NCBI GenBank assembly: GCA_020427005.1
Contig: JAGQOY010000024.1
Span: 1-53,934 of the forward strand
Origin: Planctomycetales bacterium
Lineage (GTDB): Bacteria > Planctomycetota > Planctomycetia > Pirellulales > Pirellulaceae
Direction: 5' to 3'
Length of the DNA stretch: 53,934 nt
The notes beneath the pieces were generated by a model. It was not told the DNA's origin and did not search any database. It was given only the letters and a program-made list of their open reading frames with translations. Shown piece after piece: positions 23,243 to 32,327 of the stretch. The position numbers and the translations under genes were made by a program. How positions within the stretch are numbered: the stretch's first letter is position 1; the number at the start of each line of letters is the position of its first letter.

Positions 23243-24049
23243 CTAAGAATTCTCTTCAGGAGCTTCCGCCGATTCTTCGGCAGCCAAAATGAGTTCCACA
23301 CCAGCATCCTGCAATATACGCCGCCAAGCTTCTGTCAGCCCTTCATCTGTAACGACTGTTCGCACGTCCGCCAGATCACAGAGCCGAGCCAGAGAACTCT
23401 TCCCAAACTTGCTACTGTCTGCCACAACAATCGTCTTATCAGCGCTCCGCATCATGGAACGTTCAGTTTCAACCAATAACAGATTGCTGTTGTAGTACCC
23501 TCGTTGATCCGCACCCGCGATGCTAAGCACGGCAGTTTGTACATTTAGGGAAGCTAACATTTCATTGGCATATGGCCCCAAAGACACGCCTGTCCGACTG
23601 TGGACATAGCCTCCCAATAAAACCAAATCTGCGCTGTCGCATGCACAAAACAAATTGGCCAATGGGAGCGAATTAGTTACTACCTGCAGAGGCCTGCCAA
23701 CTAACTGTCTTGCCAACTCGTAAGTCGTACTTCCCCCGTCCAACAGGAGCGTGTCGTGGTCTTCGATCAGCGCGCTGGCCGCTCGGGCAATCTGACGCTT
23801 GCGCTCCCATGCACCGGCCAGTCGACTCTCAAACAACTGAAGCGAGGAGGTAGGCCCTGTGAAAAAGACCCCACCGTGCGTTCGCTTGGCCTCTCCGGTT
23901 GACTCTAAATAATCCAAGTCTCTGCGAATGGTCGATTCGCTGACCTCTAGCCACGTCCGCAAATCCGGAGTCGAAACGAATCCCTGCCTGCGAATCAATT
24001 CTCGCAGGCGGGCACGCCTCTGATCAGTATTCACCGCCAAAACGCTCAA
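23243..24049 (-). CDS. DeoR-family transcriptional regulator of the BMC locus
   Basis: 268 residues. The N-terminal winged helix-turn-helix spans about 12-65 (LRELIRRQGFVSTPDLRTWL, then SESTIRRDL and THGGV), followed by the DeoR C-terminal sensor fold with LLDGGSTTYELARQL and VVTNSLPLA, which binds a phosphorylated sugar. The first codon is TTG with GGA nearby; a GTG at 24034 is an alternative. It is the first gene of the BMC run, with about 560 non-coding bases upstream, so it likely represses its own operon until a sugar phosphate (fuculose- or rhamnulose-phosphate) appears. The ligand is inferred. Confidence 0.9.
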   Translation of the reverse strand: MSVLAVNTDQRRARLRELIRRQGFVSTPDLRTWLEVSESTIRRDLDYLESTGEAKRTHGGVFFTGPTSSLQLFESRLAGAWERKRQIARAASALIEDHDTLLLDGGSTTYELARQLVGRPLQVVTNSLPLANLFCACDSADLVLLGGYVHSRTGVSLGPYANEMLASLNVQTAVLSIAGADQRGYYNSNLLLVETERSMMRSADKTIVVADSSKFGKSSLARLCDLADVRTVVTDEGLTEAWRRILQDAGVELILAAEESAEAPEENS

Positions 24050-24613
24050 TTTCCGTCACCACATGCCCGTTTGTCGTCATGAACAGTGCACCATAGGAAT
24101 AAAATCTACCACATAGGGCTGACACAGCAACGTTTGAAACGCCACAAAGCCCTTAAATATCCCAAATTAATTCATGATACTCGGCCGCTGCAATGAATAT
24201 GACGGAATTCATTCACCCAATACTCCAACAACGGTTCCACCCAAAAATACTATGTGTCATAGCGAGGTTTAGTTTCAGCGATCCAATCCCAAAGATTACG
24301 GACAAGGCGAGAAAAGCCTCGATAAGCTGCATGCCATGAGAATCAGGGTTGGAAGGTCGGGATCTCTGCTAATCTCAAGCGGGTATAATTCTCACTGGAG
24401 TCGTGATTTAGCTAGCGGAACCCCAGGCATTAATGTTTTTGAAGTGTCAACACGTCCTGTTGACCGTCACCCAATTCGACAGTCACCCAGGTAAAACCCT
24501 TTGCAAGTTGCCCCCAACACCCAATCCGATCGAAAGTCAGCTTGCGATTTGCTTGATGGTTTTTGAGACGTCATTACTATCCTCCTTTCGAAGCTGTCCT
24601 TAGGAAGATGAAT
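24050..24613. other. Divergent intergenic region upstream of the BMC operon
   Basis: About 560 bases between the DeoR gene (minus) and a secreted-protein gene (plus). On the minus strand TTGCTG, 16 bases, TAGATT (within about 24095-24132) is a weak sigma-70-like candidate for the BMC promoter. On the plus strand TATAAT occurs at 24384-24389 but without a good -35. No clear operator palindrome or gene was seen. Confidence 0.3.
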
Positions 24614-26107
24614 ATGTACCCGTTGAAGCTGAAATCGCTCCTTATGATCGTTGTGGCCACTTATCTGGTGGCCCTGTGCCAGGCCGAAGCGCAACAGTAC
24701 GATCTGCGAGCCGATAACCTGGGTGCCCGATCTCGAGCAGTCATCAACGACCACAGGCTTGAAATAACAGGTTCCGATGGCCAAAACGCGATCTACCAGC
24801 GCGACAAACAATTCGACTCGACCGATGGCCAATGGTTAGCCTATTCGGGTGCATCTCAAATCGTGCGCTGGCCCCTGACTTCCACAGGTAATCTTCAGAT
24901 AGGTCGTCGCGTGGGAGGCGCCATTGAATACCGCAAAAGCCAGATGCAAATTTTTCCTACTGCAGAGCTGAGTCTTAATAACGCTTCCGTTCTCCCTACT
25001 TCTCCCAATAACTCCAACAGAATCGGCCTTGCGAAACCTCAGGGCCGTCAAGAATCGATTACATGGTTTGAAGGGTTATTAAACAACCAGGACAATCTTA
25101 GCCCTCAGTTCATGCGCCTAGCAAGCGTCGACTCAAACGGTAGCCCATGGTTGATGGCCCGTAGCCAGGGCCTAGGACTACAAAGTGTACGCGGCCCGCT
25201 ACAAGGCCAAGACGATTGGTGGATCGCACCGGTGGGTAGCTTCGTGCGACTGCAAACGAATCACCTTGGAATAGCATATGCCCTAAGCGCCCAGCCGTCA
25301 GGGATGGTCACTTTGGCGCCATTGACACAGGATGCTCACCAGCTGTGGCGAGTATTACCGGCAAATAGCGGAGCGGGGCAATTTGTATTTGAAAATGTTC
25401 AACTTGCCGGCCGAGGCCTAGCCCTGACACCCTCTGGTCCAGTTCTGCAACCGCTAGCAGTAATTGCTAATCAAGGTTGGTTGCCGATCATCGTTCCGCA
25501 GCCCGTTGGATGGGAACCCGTTTGGAGATCGGTCAATCGGGAAGTCCGTCCCAACCCGCCATTGCCACCGGCTCAATTGGAGTTAGCAAACTCCCATCGT
25601 TTTGCTCTGTTTATCCTCCTGGCCGACAATCGCCGATTGAACTCGGTCGAGCAGATTCGAATCGAACCGCAAAGTTCAACGATTGTGAGCGTAGACCGAG
25701 ACCCAGGTGCCACCATTTTTGAAACCTATGAATTGCGATCTCCAAGCGGCATTTGGAAACGCGATCAGTCGGTAACCCCGATTCCTGCCACGTCGTATTA
25801 TGATGTGAGCGTCTATGAAGAACACCTGCAATCGATCGCTATTGATCGCACTGGCAAGAGTCCCAACATGATCGAAGATGTCAATTATGTCCCGAAAAGC
25901 GTAGGTTGGTTGAAGCTACCTGCCAATTTGCCTGACGCAGGTCGGATTGCCATATACGAGCAAGCCTCGGCGGCAAAAAACCCGGGCGCAGTACGACGAT
26001 TGGACCCAAGGTCTTTCGATAAAGGACCAAACACAGGCTCGTCTTCCTTGAGTCCTTTAGAACAGTTACTTCAAGAGCTTGCACCTCCATCGCGGAAAAG
26101 TTTCTAA
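24614..26107 (+). CDS. Secreted hypothetical protein with ricin-lectin-like central region
   Basis: 497 residues from the ATG at 24614; upstream in-frame ATGs at 24563 and 24608 fit the AGGA site less well. A signal peptide is clear (MYPLKLKSLLMIVVATYLVALCQAEA). I do not recognise a family for the whole protein. The first half has two or three segments resembling a beta-trefoil lectin: VRLQTNHLGIAYAL, then HQLWRVLPANSGAGQFVFEN and GLALTPSGPVLQPL at about 215-285. The second half (about 330-440) looks beta-rich with PPLPPAQLELANSHRF and a Ser/Pro-rich tail. It is followed after 60 bases by another secreted protein with a carbohydrate-binding module, so both may act on or bind polysaccharide at the surface. 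Confidence 0.7.
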   Translation: MYPLKLKSLLMIVVATYLVALCQAEAQQYDLRADNLGARSRAVINDHRLEITGSDGQNAIYQRDKQFDSTDGQWLAYSGASQIVRWPLTSTGNLQIGRRVGGAIEYRKSQMQIFPTAELSLNNASVLPTSPNNSNRIGLAKPQGRQESITWFEGLLNNQDNLSPQFMRLASVDSNGSPWLMARSQGLGLQSVRGPLQGQDDWWIAPVGSFVRLQTNHLGIAYALSAQPSGMVTLAPLTQDAHQLWRVLPANSGAGQFVFENVQLAGRGLALTPSGPVLQPLAVIANQGWLPIIVPQPVGWEPVWRSVNREVRPNPPLPPAQLELANSHRFALFILLADNRRLNSVEQIRIEPQSSTIVSVDRDPGATIFETYELRSPSGIWKRDQSVTPIPATSYYDVSVYEEHLQSIAIDRTGKSPNMIEDVNYVPKSVGWLKLPANLPDAGRIAIYEQASAAKNPGAVRRLDPRSFDKGPNTGSSSLSPLEQLLQELAPPSRKSF

Positions 26108-26167
26108 GATTTGGGGAACGGGAAGGAATCTCTGTTTGAGGAAATCTGTTGCCATAAAGAATGAGCA

Positions 26168-27469
26168 ATGAAAAAAGTGATTCCGATCCTGTTGCTGGCT
26201 CTACTGCCAAACCCTCCCGCCAACGCCCAAGTCGCCGATTTGGTACTAGATTCTCGAGTGGTTCAGGGCGCGCAATTACTTGAGTGCAGTCAAACATCCG
26301 CAGAAACCAATTGGAGCTTCAAACTCCACGACGAGCAAATCCGCGTGCCGCAAGAATCACTTTTGCGTTGGGGTGGTTGGACCTTGGCGGCACACCCTAA
26401 CCCGGCTGTGTGGCTGATCGATGGTTCCTGGCTGAGTGGCGAAATCACTTTCCATTCAAACGACACTTTGTCGATTGAAAATGCGTGGCTAGACATTCCA
26501 ACAATTCCACTCACGGCGGTCAGAGGCATCGTCTTTCAACCGCCCCATTCATTTCAACATTGGATGGAGACAATGAATTGGATGGAATCAACTCAGGGCT
26601 CAGCGGATTGGCTCCGCCATGTTGATGGTACCGTTCGCACTGGGATTATTCGGCAATGGCCACAATCCTCAGAAGATTCAAGAGATACCTTCGATGGCGA
26701 GGATCGCACTCTGCAAATTTCTAACCTTGCACTTCGGAATGCAACACCACAAACGCAGATGCAACAAGTCCTTCGGATCGCTGAAATCGAATCAGTAGTT
26801 ATTAGCCCTCAGTTAATTGGTCCGGTGCCGCCCAGCGCACCCATCACGTTAACGCTGCAGGATGGATCTAGGCTAAGATGCCAACAAATGGTCATGGATG
26901 GTCCCCGCCTCAAATTTGTGCTCGCTGCTGGATTAAGCGTTACGTCTCTTGATTCGCGACTAGTATTTCTAACTGGGATAACGGGAATCGTTTGCCACAA
27001 TGAAACTTCGCGCCTAGCATTTCTGAGCGACTTAGAGCCAGCCAACTATCGCTATGTTTCAGATTCAACGCTCAGCTGGAAACTTGGCCGCGATCAGGAT
27101 TGCCTGGGCCATACTCTGCTAGGTCGCGATAGCCACGGGCAATGGATCAGGGTACCAAAAGGGATCGCTACGCACAGTCGCTCGCAGGTTGCCTATCGTT
27201 GGGATGGAAAACCAGCCAATTTCTTGGCACAAATTGCGCGTGCATCCGGAGCCTCTGGAATAGTTGAATGTAAGATCTTGTTAGCGAAAGCAGGCCAACT
27301 CCGTGTTGCATCTTCGTTCAGATTGGACAATACGACCGAAGAGGCTTTTGTGGATGTCGACTTGACCGATGCCCAATTGCTGGTCCTCCTCACGGAACCT
27401 GCTGAACTAGGATCTTATGGAGATCACGTGCTCTGGCTGGATGCTCGAATATGCAGAGCCATAGATTGA
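26168..27469 (+). CDS. Secreted protein with C-terminal NPCBM-type carbohydrate-binding module
   Basis: 433 residues. Signal peptide MKKVIPILLLALLPNPPANAQ. The N-terminal two thirds are repeats of short beta segments of the kind VWLIDGSWLSGEITFHSND and LQDGSRLRCQQ. About residues 285-430 match the NPCBM family: SDLEPANYRYV, LLGRDSHGQWIRVPKGIATHS, then YRWDGKPANFLAQIA and the closing HVLWLDARI. NPCBM modules occur in planctomycete secreted proteins and are thought to bind glycans. It shares direction with the preceding secreted protein and is probably in one transcript with it. Confidence 0.85.
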   Translation: MKKVIPILLLALLPNPPANAQVADLVLDSRVVQGAQLLECSQTSAETNWSFKLHDEQIRVPQESLLRWGGWTLAAHPNPAVWLIDGSWLSGEITFHSNDTLSIENAWLDIPTIPLTAVRGIVFQPPHSFQHWMETMNWMESTQGSADWLRHVDGTVRTGIIRQWPQSSEDSRDTFDGEDRTLQISNLALRNATPQTQMQQVLRIAEIESVVISPQLIGPVPPSAPITLTLQDGSRLRCQQMVMDGPRLKFVLAAGLSVTSLDSRLVFLTGITGIVCHNETSRLAFLSDLEPANYRYVSDSTLSWKLGRDQDCLGHTLLGRDSHGQWIRVPKGIATHSRSQVAYRWDGKPANFLAQIARASGASGIVECKILLAKAGQLRVASSFRLDNTTEEAFVDVDLTDAQLLVLLTEPAELGSYGDHVLWLDARICRAID

Positions 27470-27581
27470 TTTAGACTTTGAAACTCGACAGTCCGATCAA
27501 CACCAATGCCTGAGCAGTTGCTTTGAGTTTTTTAATTGATTGATCTTCTAGCCGAGTGTTTCCAATCGTAAAGCGCCAAGT

Positions 27582-28262
27582 ATGAGTGATAAATTGATCA
27601 CGATCGCATCCTACTTCAATGCACTGGAAGCTTGCAGTGACAAAGGCCTATTGGAAAACGCCGGAATTCCTGCATTCTTGGAAAACGAGAATTCGAATCT
27701 CGCCTTGTCGTACATTGGAAGTGCGGTCGGTGGTGTTCGACTGATGGTACCAGCCCAATCGCAAGCAAGGGCTCAGGAGTTGATCAACAATGCCAGAGAA
27801 AAAACTTGCGAAGCTTGGTATTGTGGCAATTGTCAGCAGGACGTAGATGCGGGATTTGAAGTTTGTTGGAACTGCGGCCAACACTACAGTCTGACGAGTA
27901 GCAATCGTCCCGTCATCAATCGGAGTTTTGGCGAGGAAGAGTTCCTTGCACTTGCACATAATCGATTGCAGGACATTAAGAACCTGGCAACACCTTATTC
28001 TCCTCCAATTGCTCAGACTCCTTTGGCCGGGCCAATTGAGTCGTCCAGGCATGATGAGAAACTCAAATCACTATGGCGGATCCTGGTATTGAGCATGATT
28101 GCCCCTTTGTTATTGCCTTTCGCATTTTGGACCTGGATTTCTTTGAGCACAAGTTACTTTACTTTCAGTCCCAGACAACGTGCTGCCTACTGGTGGGCCA
28201 CCGCAATTGGAGCACTTATTTCACTCGGTAGTGGCCTACTATTAGCGATTATCCTTATCTAG
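27582..28262 (+). CDS. DUF2007-like protein with zinc ribbon and C-terminal membrane segments
   Basis: 226 residues. Residues about 4-65 (ITIASYFNALEACSDKGLLENAGIPAFLENE, then GGVRLMVP) match the DUF2007 putative signal-transducing domain. A zinc-ribbon-like double CxxC follows (CGNCQQD and CWNCGQ, about 83-102). After a linker come two membrane segments: ILVLSMIAPLLLPFAFWTWI and WATAIGALISLGSGLLLAII. This gives a cytoplasmic sensor-like head on a membrane anchor. It converges on the antiporter gene with 3 bases between the stops. Function unknown. Confidence 0.8.
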   Translation: MSDKLITIASYFNALEACSDKGLLENAGIPAFLENENSNLALSYIGSAVGGVRLMVPAQSQARAQELINNAREKTCEAWYCGNCQQDVDAGFEVCWNCGQHYSLTSSNRPVINRSFGEEEFLALAHNRLQDIKNLATPYSPPIAQTPLAGPIESSRHDEKLKSLWRILVLSMIAPLLLPFAFWTWISLSTSYFTFSPRQRAAYWWATAIGALISLGSGLLLAIILI

Positions 28263-28265
28263 GGC

Positions 28266-29954
28266 TTACTTGTGCTGACGCATGATAAGATCCGTTAGGT
28301 CATCACGTCGAACCACGCCAAGAAATTTTTCGCTTTCCAGATCCTTAACTACGGGGATTGCATCGTCGGTGCTAGAACGAAATAGTTCCACCGCTCGCGA
28401 CAATGGTTCATCGACTGAAAGAGAGTCCTTTACAGGACCTGCCAAATCTTCTGCTCTTACAAGAGTATCAATTGTCGCGTCAAAAAATATATCGCTTAAC
28501 CACGCGTACCGAATTACGCCAACCATACGATATTCGTCATTCACTACAAAGTAAGTGTTATCATGCGAGCGTCGAATGTAAGCGATCACATCATCGAATT
28601 CGGTGGTCTGCGGAAGACCCTGAACTGATCGCCTTAACAAATGTTCTACCTTAAGATTTTCTAAATCCACATGCACCTGAGGCAGGATACCAAGAGCTTC
28701 TCTACCTCGAGCCCACATCTTGCCAAACTGCCCAAAGACACTTTCAGATCTATGTGAAATAGCCTGAGCCAAGGGCACTTCACCAGCATTGAGAACCGAC
28801 CAACGCGTGAGAATAGGACCAACTATTTCGAACACAACCACGGTTCCAAGAATGATAGATTCAACTTGTTGCCCAACTTCCGGCCAACGTTGGGCCGCCA
28901 AATTCGCCAATGCGATGGCGGCCCCTGCCTGGGCTAGCAAACTACTTCCCAAATAACGGCGCACGGTTGCGGCTTCACCGCGGAGACGGGCTGCCCACCG
29001 GATACCAATGATTTTGCCTGCCGCTCGGGCCACAATATAAACCAGGCCTATGACTCCTGCCTGAAGGAAGGCCTGCAGATCCAATTCAGCCCCGTGAACC
29101 GCGAAGAAAACCACGACCAGTAGCCCTGAAAGCTTCTCCATCTCTCGAAACAAATCACTGCTCTGGTCAGAAGTGTTTACGACAACGACTCCAGCCATTA
29201 AAAACGATAGCATGTATGGGAGATGCAGCGATTCGCATAGCCCCAGTTGCAAGGTAGCCACAGCCAACACCATGACTAGCCAGCGCCGCTGACTGAGCAA
29301 TCCGCATCCGTAACTAATAAGCAAACCGCTGAATGATCCTAGGGTCAGGGCACCGCCCAAATCGGCCGCTAGACGCATGACCGACTGCAACGCCGTTACG
29401 TCGGCTGACGAAGAGAGTACTTGTGCAAGCAGGAATATCAGCTCGAACACAATAATGGCCGCAATATTATTGAGAGCCACAAGCACGCTTGCGAACTCGG
29501 TAACCGGTCCCTCGGAATTTGATTCTTTCAATACCAGAACCGTCGTTGCGGGAGCCGTCGCCAAGGCCAAAGCACCCAAAATGAGAGCCATTGGCAGATG
29601 ATAGCTCTGTAGAAATACCGCACAGGCCACTAAACTGAATGTTAGCACTAGTTCCCCAAGGCTCAACCAAATTGCATGCCTGAGGACGGGCCGCAAATGA
29701 GCGAGAGGAAAACAAGATCCCAATTCGAGCAGCACCAGACTCATGGCCAGCATGGTCAGGGGCTCCAAGTGGTGCATGTGCTCGACCCGAATCAAGTTAA
29801 AAAGGCTCGGACCAACGAGCGCTCCGGCAACTAAGTATGCGGTTACTTTGGGAATTCGAAGAAAGTCAGCAAAAATTCCGCCAGCCAACGAGGCCAGCAA
29901 CAATATCCCCAGCGAGACGGCAGAGTGCAACTCATCTGGTAAAGCAATAGGCAT
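28266..29954 (-). CDS. CPA2-type cation/proton antiporter with C-terminal CBS domains
   Basis: 562 residues from the ATG at 29954; the longer frame would start with TTG at 29987. About 11-13 hydrophobic helices fill residues 10-400, with KVTAYLVAGALVGPSLFN near the start as in KefB/NapA-like Na(K)/H antiporters. The region LATAPATTVLVLKESNSEGPVTE matches the family's second conserved segment, where an Asp pair is often found; here the pattern is APATT, so ion selectivity is uncertain. Residues about 425-560 form two CBS repeats (VQGLPQTTEFDDVIAYIRRS and VDEPLSRAVELFRSSTDDAIPVV), which usually bind adenosine nucleotides and gate the transporter. Confidence 0.88.
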   Translation of the reverse strand: MPIALPDELHSAVSLGILLLASLAGGIFADFLRIPKVTAYLVAGALVGPSLFNLIRVEHMHHLEPLTMLAMSLVLLELGSCFPLAHLRPVLRHAIWLSLGELVLTFSLVACAVFLQSYHLPMALILGALALATAPATTVLVLKESNSEGPVTEFASVLVALNNIAAIIVFELIFLLAQVLSSSADVTALQSVMRLAADLGGALTLGSFSGLLISYGCGLLSQRRWLVMVLAVATLQLGLCESLHLPYMLSFLMAGVVVVNTSDQSSDLFREMEKLSGLLVVVFFAVHGAELDLQAFLQAGVIGLVYIVARAAGKIIGIRWAARLRGEAATVRRYLGSSLLAQAGAAIALANLAAQRWPEVGQQVESIILGTVVVFEIVGPILTRWSVLNAGEVPLAQAISHRSESVFGQFGKMWARGREALGILPQVHVDLENLKVEHLLRRSVQGLPQTTEFDDVIAYIRRSHDNTYFVVNDEYRMVGVIRYAWLSDIFFDATIDTLVRAEDLAGPVKDSLSVDEPLSRAVELFRSSTDDAIPVVKDLESEKFLGVVRRDDLTDLIMRQHK

Positions 29955-30072
29955 TGGGCAGTGTATTCCTATAATCGATTGAGCCAAACCTGTTCTTTAT
30001 AGTCCGAACACAGGGTGTTCGAAAGTGGCTGCGGAAAAAGGCTTGGAGGACTCAGTATAGAAAGTATCGTTC

Positions 30073-31518
30073 ATGCCTAACGGGACTTTGGCCAATCTGC
30101 GACGCAAACCTCAATTCGAGTTCTTTCTACTAATTCTGGCTGTACTTTTGGTGCGAACAGCTGCCGTTGTAGGATGCACCGAGTGCTACCAGGAGGATAT
30201 AGACTCCTACGGGATTTTGGCTACTAACTGGGCGCAATCAGGTACGTTTGGATTCATGGAAAGCGATACACTGGAGGCGCGACCGACTGCCTTTCGACCA
30301 CCGCTGTACCCTTGGTTGTTGAGTTGTTTGGTTCGCCATGGGCAAATATCCTCTTCAGCCTTGGCTTGCCTACATATCTTATTAGGACTTGTTACCGTAA
30401 CATTGACCTGGGCTATCGGTAAGAGAGTGTTGGCCAAACGACCGATGCTGGCTGCACTTGCGGTAACCGTCGACCCTCTGTTGTTGCGCAACAGCCAATT
30501 GGTCATGACCGAAACTCTGGCAACTTGCCTTTCCGTCTTAGTTTGGTGGATGTGGTTGGTTCACCTTGATCGCTCAGCATCGGTCCCTGTTTGTAATTCG
30601 GCAATTAACTGCCAGCGGGAAAATAAGTGCGGACTTCATCACGGAATCTCTGCTCTACTTGCAATTAGACAATATGGCTTTCTTGTTCTCCTTGGTGTGC
30701 TTGTCGGTCTGTCAATCCTGACTCGCCCCACTGCAGCTCCTTGGGCTTTGACGCTAGTTTGCCTCGTGTGGTTCTTTAGCAATCAGTGCGTGTTCCGTCG
30801 AACAAGTTCTGCCTTGTCGGTAATGCTCGGCATCTTGATTTGCGTAGTGCCTTGGACGTTACGCAATTATGCATTGCTCGGAAAACCCATCTGGGCAACA
30901 TCCCATGGCGGCTACACGCTGCTGCTGGCTAACAATCCGTACCTGTATTCACATTTTTCTACCAGCGGCCCATCGCGTGGCTGGGATGCCCAGCCATTCC
31001 ATAACCGATGGCTACTTCGCGGCGAAGCCGTTAGGCACGGCATCGATGTCACCCAACCAGAGTTTTGGGCACCATCGGACCCGATACCCAGTTCGACTGG
31101 TCGTACCGGCCAGTCACCCACCTACCTACCAGAAATCGAAGACGATGCCTTGGCCTATTCGGTGGCCAAAGCCACCATCCAACGGACGCCCATGATGTTT
31201 CTAATCAGTTCGATTTACCGTGCGGGTTGGTTTTGGGCTTGGTGGCCCTACCATGACAGTTTTTCATTATCTGCCTGCATCATTGGTATGTGGTATGGTG
31301 GGTGGAGTTGCCTTGCCCTGGTGGGTCTGGTTGCAGTCATTCGCTCAAGGCAATTCAAGTACTGGGCACCTCCGCTACTGCTCGCACTGGTGCTGACGGC
31401 TGCTCACTCAATCTACTGGAGCAACATGCGTATGCGCTCCCAATTGATGACAGGCGTGTACCTACTTGCCGTTTTCGGGGCCAATGCGACCATCCAAAGT
31501 CGTACCAAAACCAATTAA
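30073..31518 (+). CDS. GT-C-like membrane glycosyltransferase (ArnT/PMT-like)
   Basis: 481 residues with about ten hydrophobic segments. After the first membrane helix an acidic loop holds EDIDSYGILATNWAQSGTFG and then RPTAFRPPLYPWLL, typical of the first periplasmic loop of GT39-like enzymes that use polyprenyl-phosphate sugars. Later segments include TRPTAAPWAL and YWSNMRMRSQLMTGVY near the C-terminus. Such proteins add sugars to lipids or proteins on the outer face of the membrane. No obvious ribosome-binding site precedes the ATG. The gene stands alone. Acceptor and sugar are unknown. Confidence 0.8.
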   Translation: MPNGTLANLRRKPQFEFFLLILAVLLVRTAAVVGCTECYQEDIDSYGILATNWAQSGTFGFMESDTLEARPTAFRPPLYPWLLSCLVRHGQISSSALACLHILLGLVTVTLTWAIGKRVLAKRPMLAALAVTVDPLLLRNSQLVMTETLATCLSVLVWWMWLVHLDRSASVPVCNSAINCQRENKCGLHHGISALLAIRQYGFLVLLGVLVGLSILTRPTAAPWALTLVCLVWFFSNQCVFRRTSSALSVMLGILICVVPWTLRNYALLGKPIWATSHGGYTLLLANNPYLYSHFSTSGPSRGWDAQPFHNRWLLRGEAVRHGIDVTQPEFWAPSDPIPSSTGRTGQSPTYLPEIEDDALAYSVAKATIQRTPMMFLISSIYRAGWFWAWWPYHDSFSLSACIIGMWYGGWSCLALVGLVAVIRSRQFKYWAPPLLLALVLTAAHSIYWSNMRMRSQLMTGVYLLAVFGANATIQSRTKTN

Positions 31519-31923
31519 GACAACACCCCCCATAATAAGCATACATTTCTTATTGTTCGCTCCTTGGTTGGATGGCTCTTTATTCAGGCCAGTTGGACAA
31601 AAACGTGGGGTATTGCAGGTCATTTTTTTGAAAATCAATGCATTTGAACTCAGCTAAAAACCGAGAATTAGCCGTTGTTAGATTGTCGAAGTGGCGTTAT
31701 GATCCTAGGTCCTCTTGGGTCCCAGTAGGGGAAGTAAGAGAGCCAGTGCGAGTCGCATGGACTATAGTGAGCGCTTTCAACGGAATCGTTGGTCATCTGG
31801 CCCGAATACGCTACGCTAACGTGAATCTTGCTCTTGGATCAACCTATTAATTGACATAGTTATTGTGTCCTAAGACTGAGAGTTCAGTCTAAGTAGGACT
31901 TATGCTTGTTTGGAGAAATGAAC
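31519..31923. other. Intergenic leader upstream of the small basic protein gene
   Basis: About 400 bases without a gene. A TTGACA hexamer at 31851-31856 is a possible -35, but no convincing -10 follows at normal spacing. A hairpin with AGACTGA/TCAGTCT arms lies at 31873-31890, and GGAG at 31914-31917 is the ribosome-binding site. Confidence 0.35.
31873..31890 (+). promoter_or_regulatory. Inverted repeat in the leader of the small basic protein gene
   Basis: AGACTGA, four-base loop GAGT, TCAGTCT; the flanks extend the pairing partly. It lies about 34 bases before the start codon, so it could be a leader hairpin or a protein site. The same arms occur at 14655-14669. Confidence 0.35.
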
Positions 31924-32142
31924 ATGACGCTCGACAAGAGCCTCAAAGTTGCCGGCGGGGCAATTAAGACTCGCAACGTTTTGACTCGCGTCGAACGTTT
32001 GAAGAGATTGCGGGAACTCGACCGCTGGTCGGAAAATGACCCTGTACTTGGAATTCCAAAAACTCGCGTCTTGAAGGTCTCATTGAAGAAAAAGAAGAAG
32101 GTAAAGACCGAAGAGGAAGATACCAAGAAGAAGAAGAAATAG
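31924..32142 (+). CDS. Small basic protein of the Planctomycetes/Verrucomicrobia/Chlamydiae family
   Basis: 72 residues from the ATG at 31924, which has GGAG 8 bases upstream; ATGs at 31906 and 31918 are too close to or upstream of that site. It reads MTLDKSLKVAGGAIKTRNVL, then RVERLKRLRELDRW, and ends in a Lys-rich tail with KKKKK runs. This matches the small basic protein family described in the PVC superphylum (TIGR04137 as I recall), whose role is not established; a ribosome- or nucleic-acid-associated function is often assumed from charge. A strong intrinsic terminator follows at once, so it is probably a highly expressed single-gene transcript. Confidence 0.92.
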   Translation: MTLDKSLKVAGGAIKTRNVLTRVERLKRLRELDRWSENDPVLGIPKTRVLKVSLKKKKKVKTEEEDTKKKKK

Positions 32143-32170
32143 AGGTGCGTCCCAAGCGGTCGCAGCAACA

Positions 32171-32204
32171 AAAAAAAACCGCAGAAGTGCTCTGCGGTTT
32201 TTTT
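32171..32204 (+). terminator. Intrinsic terminator of the small basic protein gene
   Basis: Perfect 7-bp stem CCGCAGA (32179-32185), loop AGTGC, TCTGCGG (32191-32197), preceded by an A-run and followed by seven T. This is the clearest rho-independent terminator in the window, and the A/T runs make it usable from both sides. Confidence 0.95.
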
Positions 32205-32327
32205 GTGCGCTGGCACTGAAATATCAAAGCAATTTCCAGTGTGTAACTATAGGATGTCTGTTGCGATATTTCGCTGCACTCATCAATAAAATCGCTGGCT
32301 GGCGCATCGAAAACAGGGAGATGCAAA

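Noticed and set aside
24384..24389. TATAAT as a promoter for the secreted-protein gene
   Set aside because: No acceptable -35 at 16-18 bases; kept only as a remark on the intergenic region.
24467..24832. Minus-strand frame of 121 codons overlapping the start of the secreted protein at 24614
   Set aside because: No start site or domain; overlaps the signal peptide of the well-supported plus-strand gene.
31884..32326. Minus-strand frames rich in Phe and Ser opposite the small basic protein
   Set aside because: They are the complement of Lys codons (AAG/AAA) and cross the terminator.
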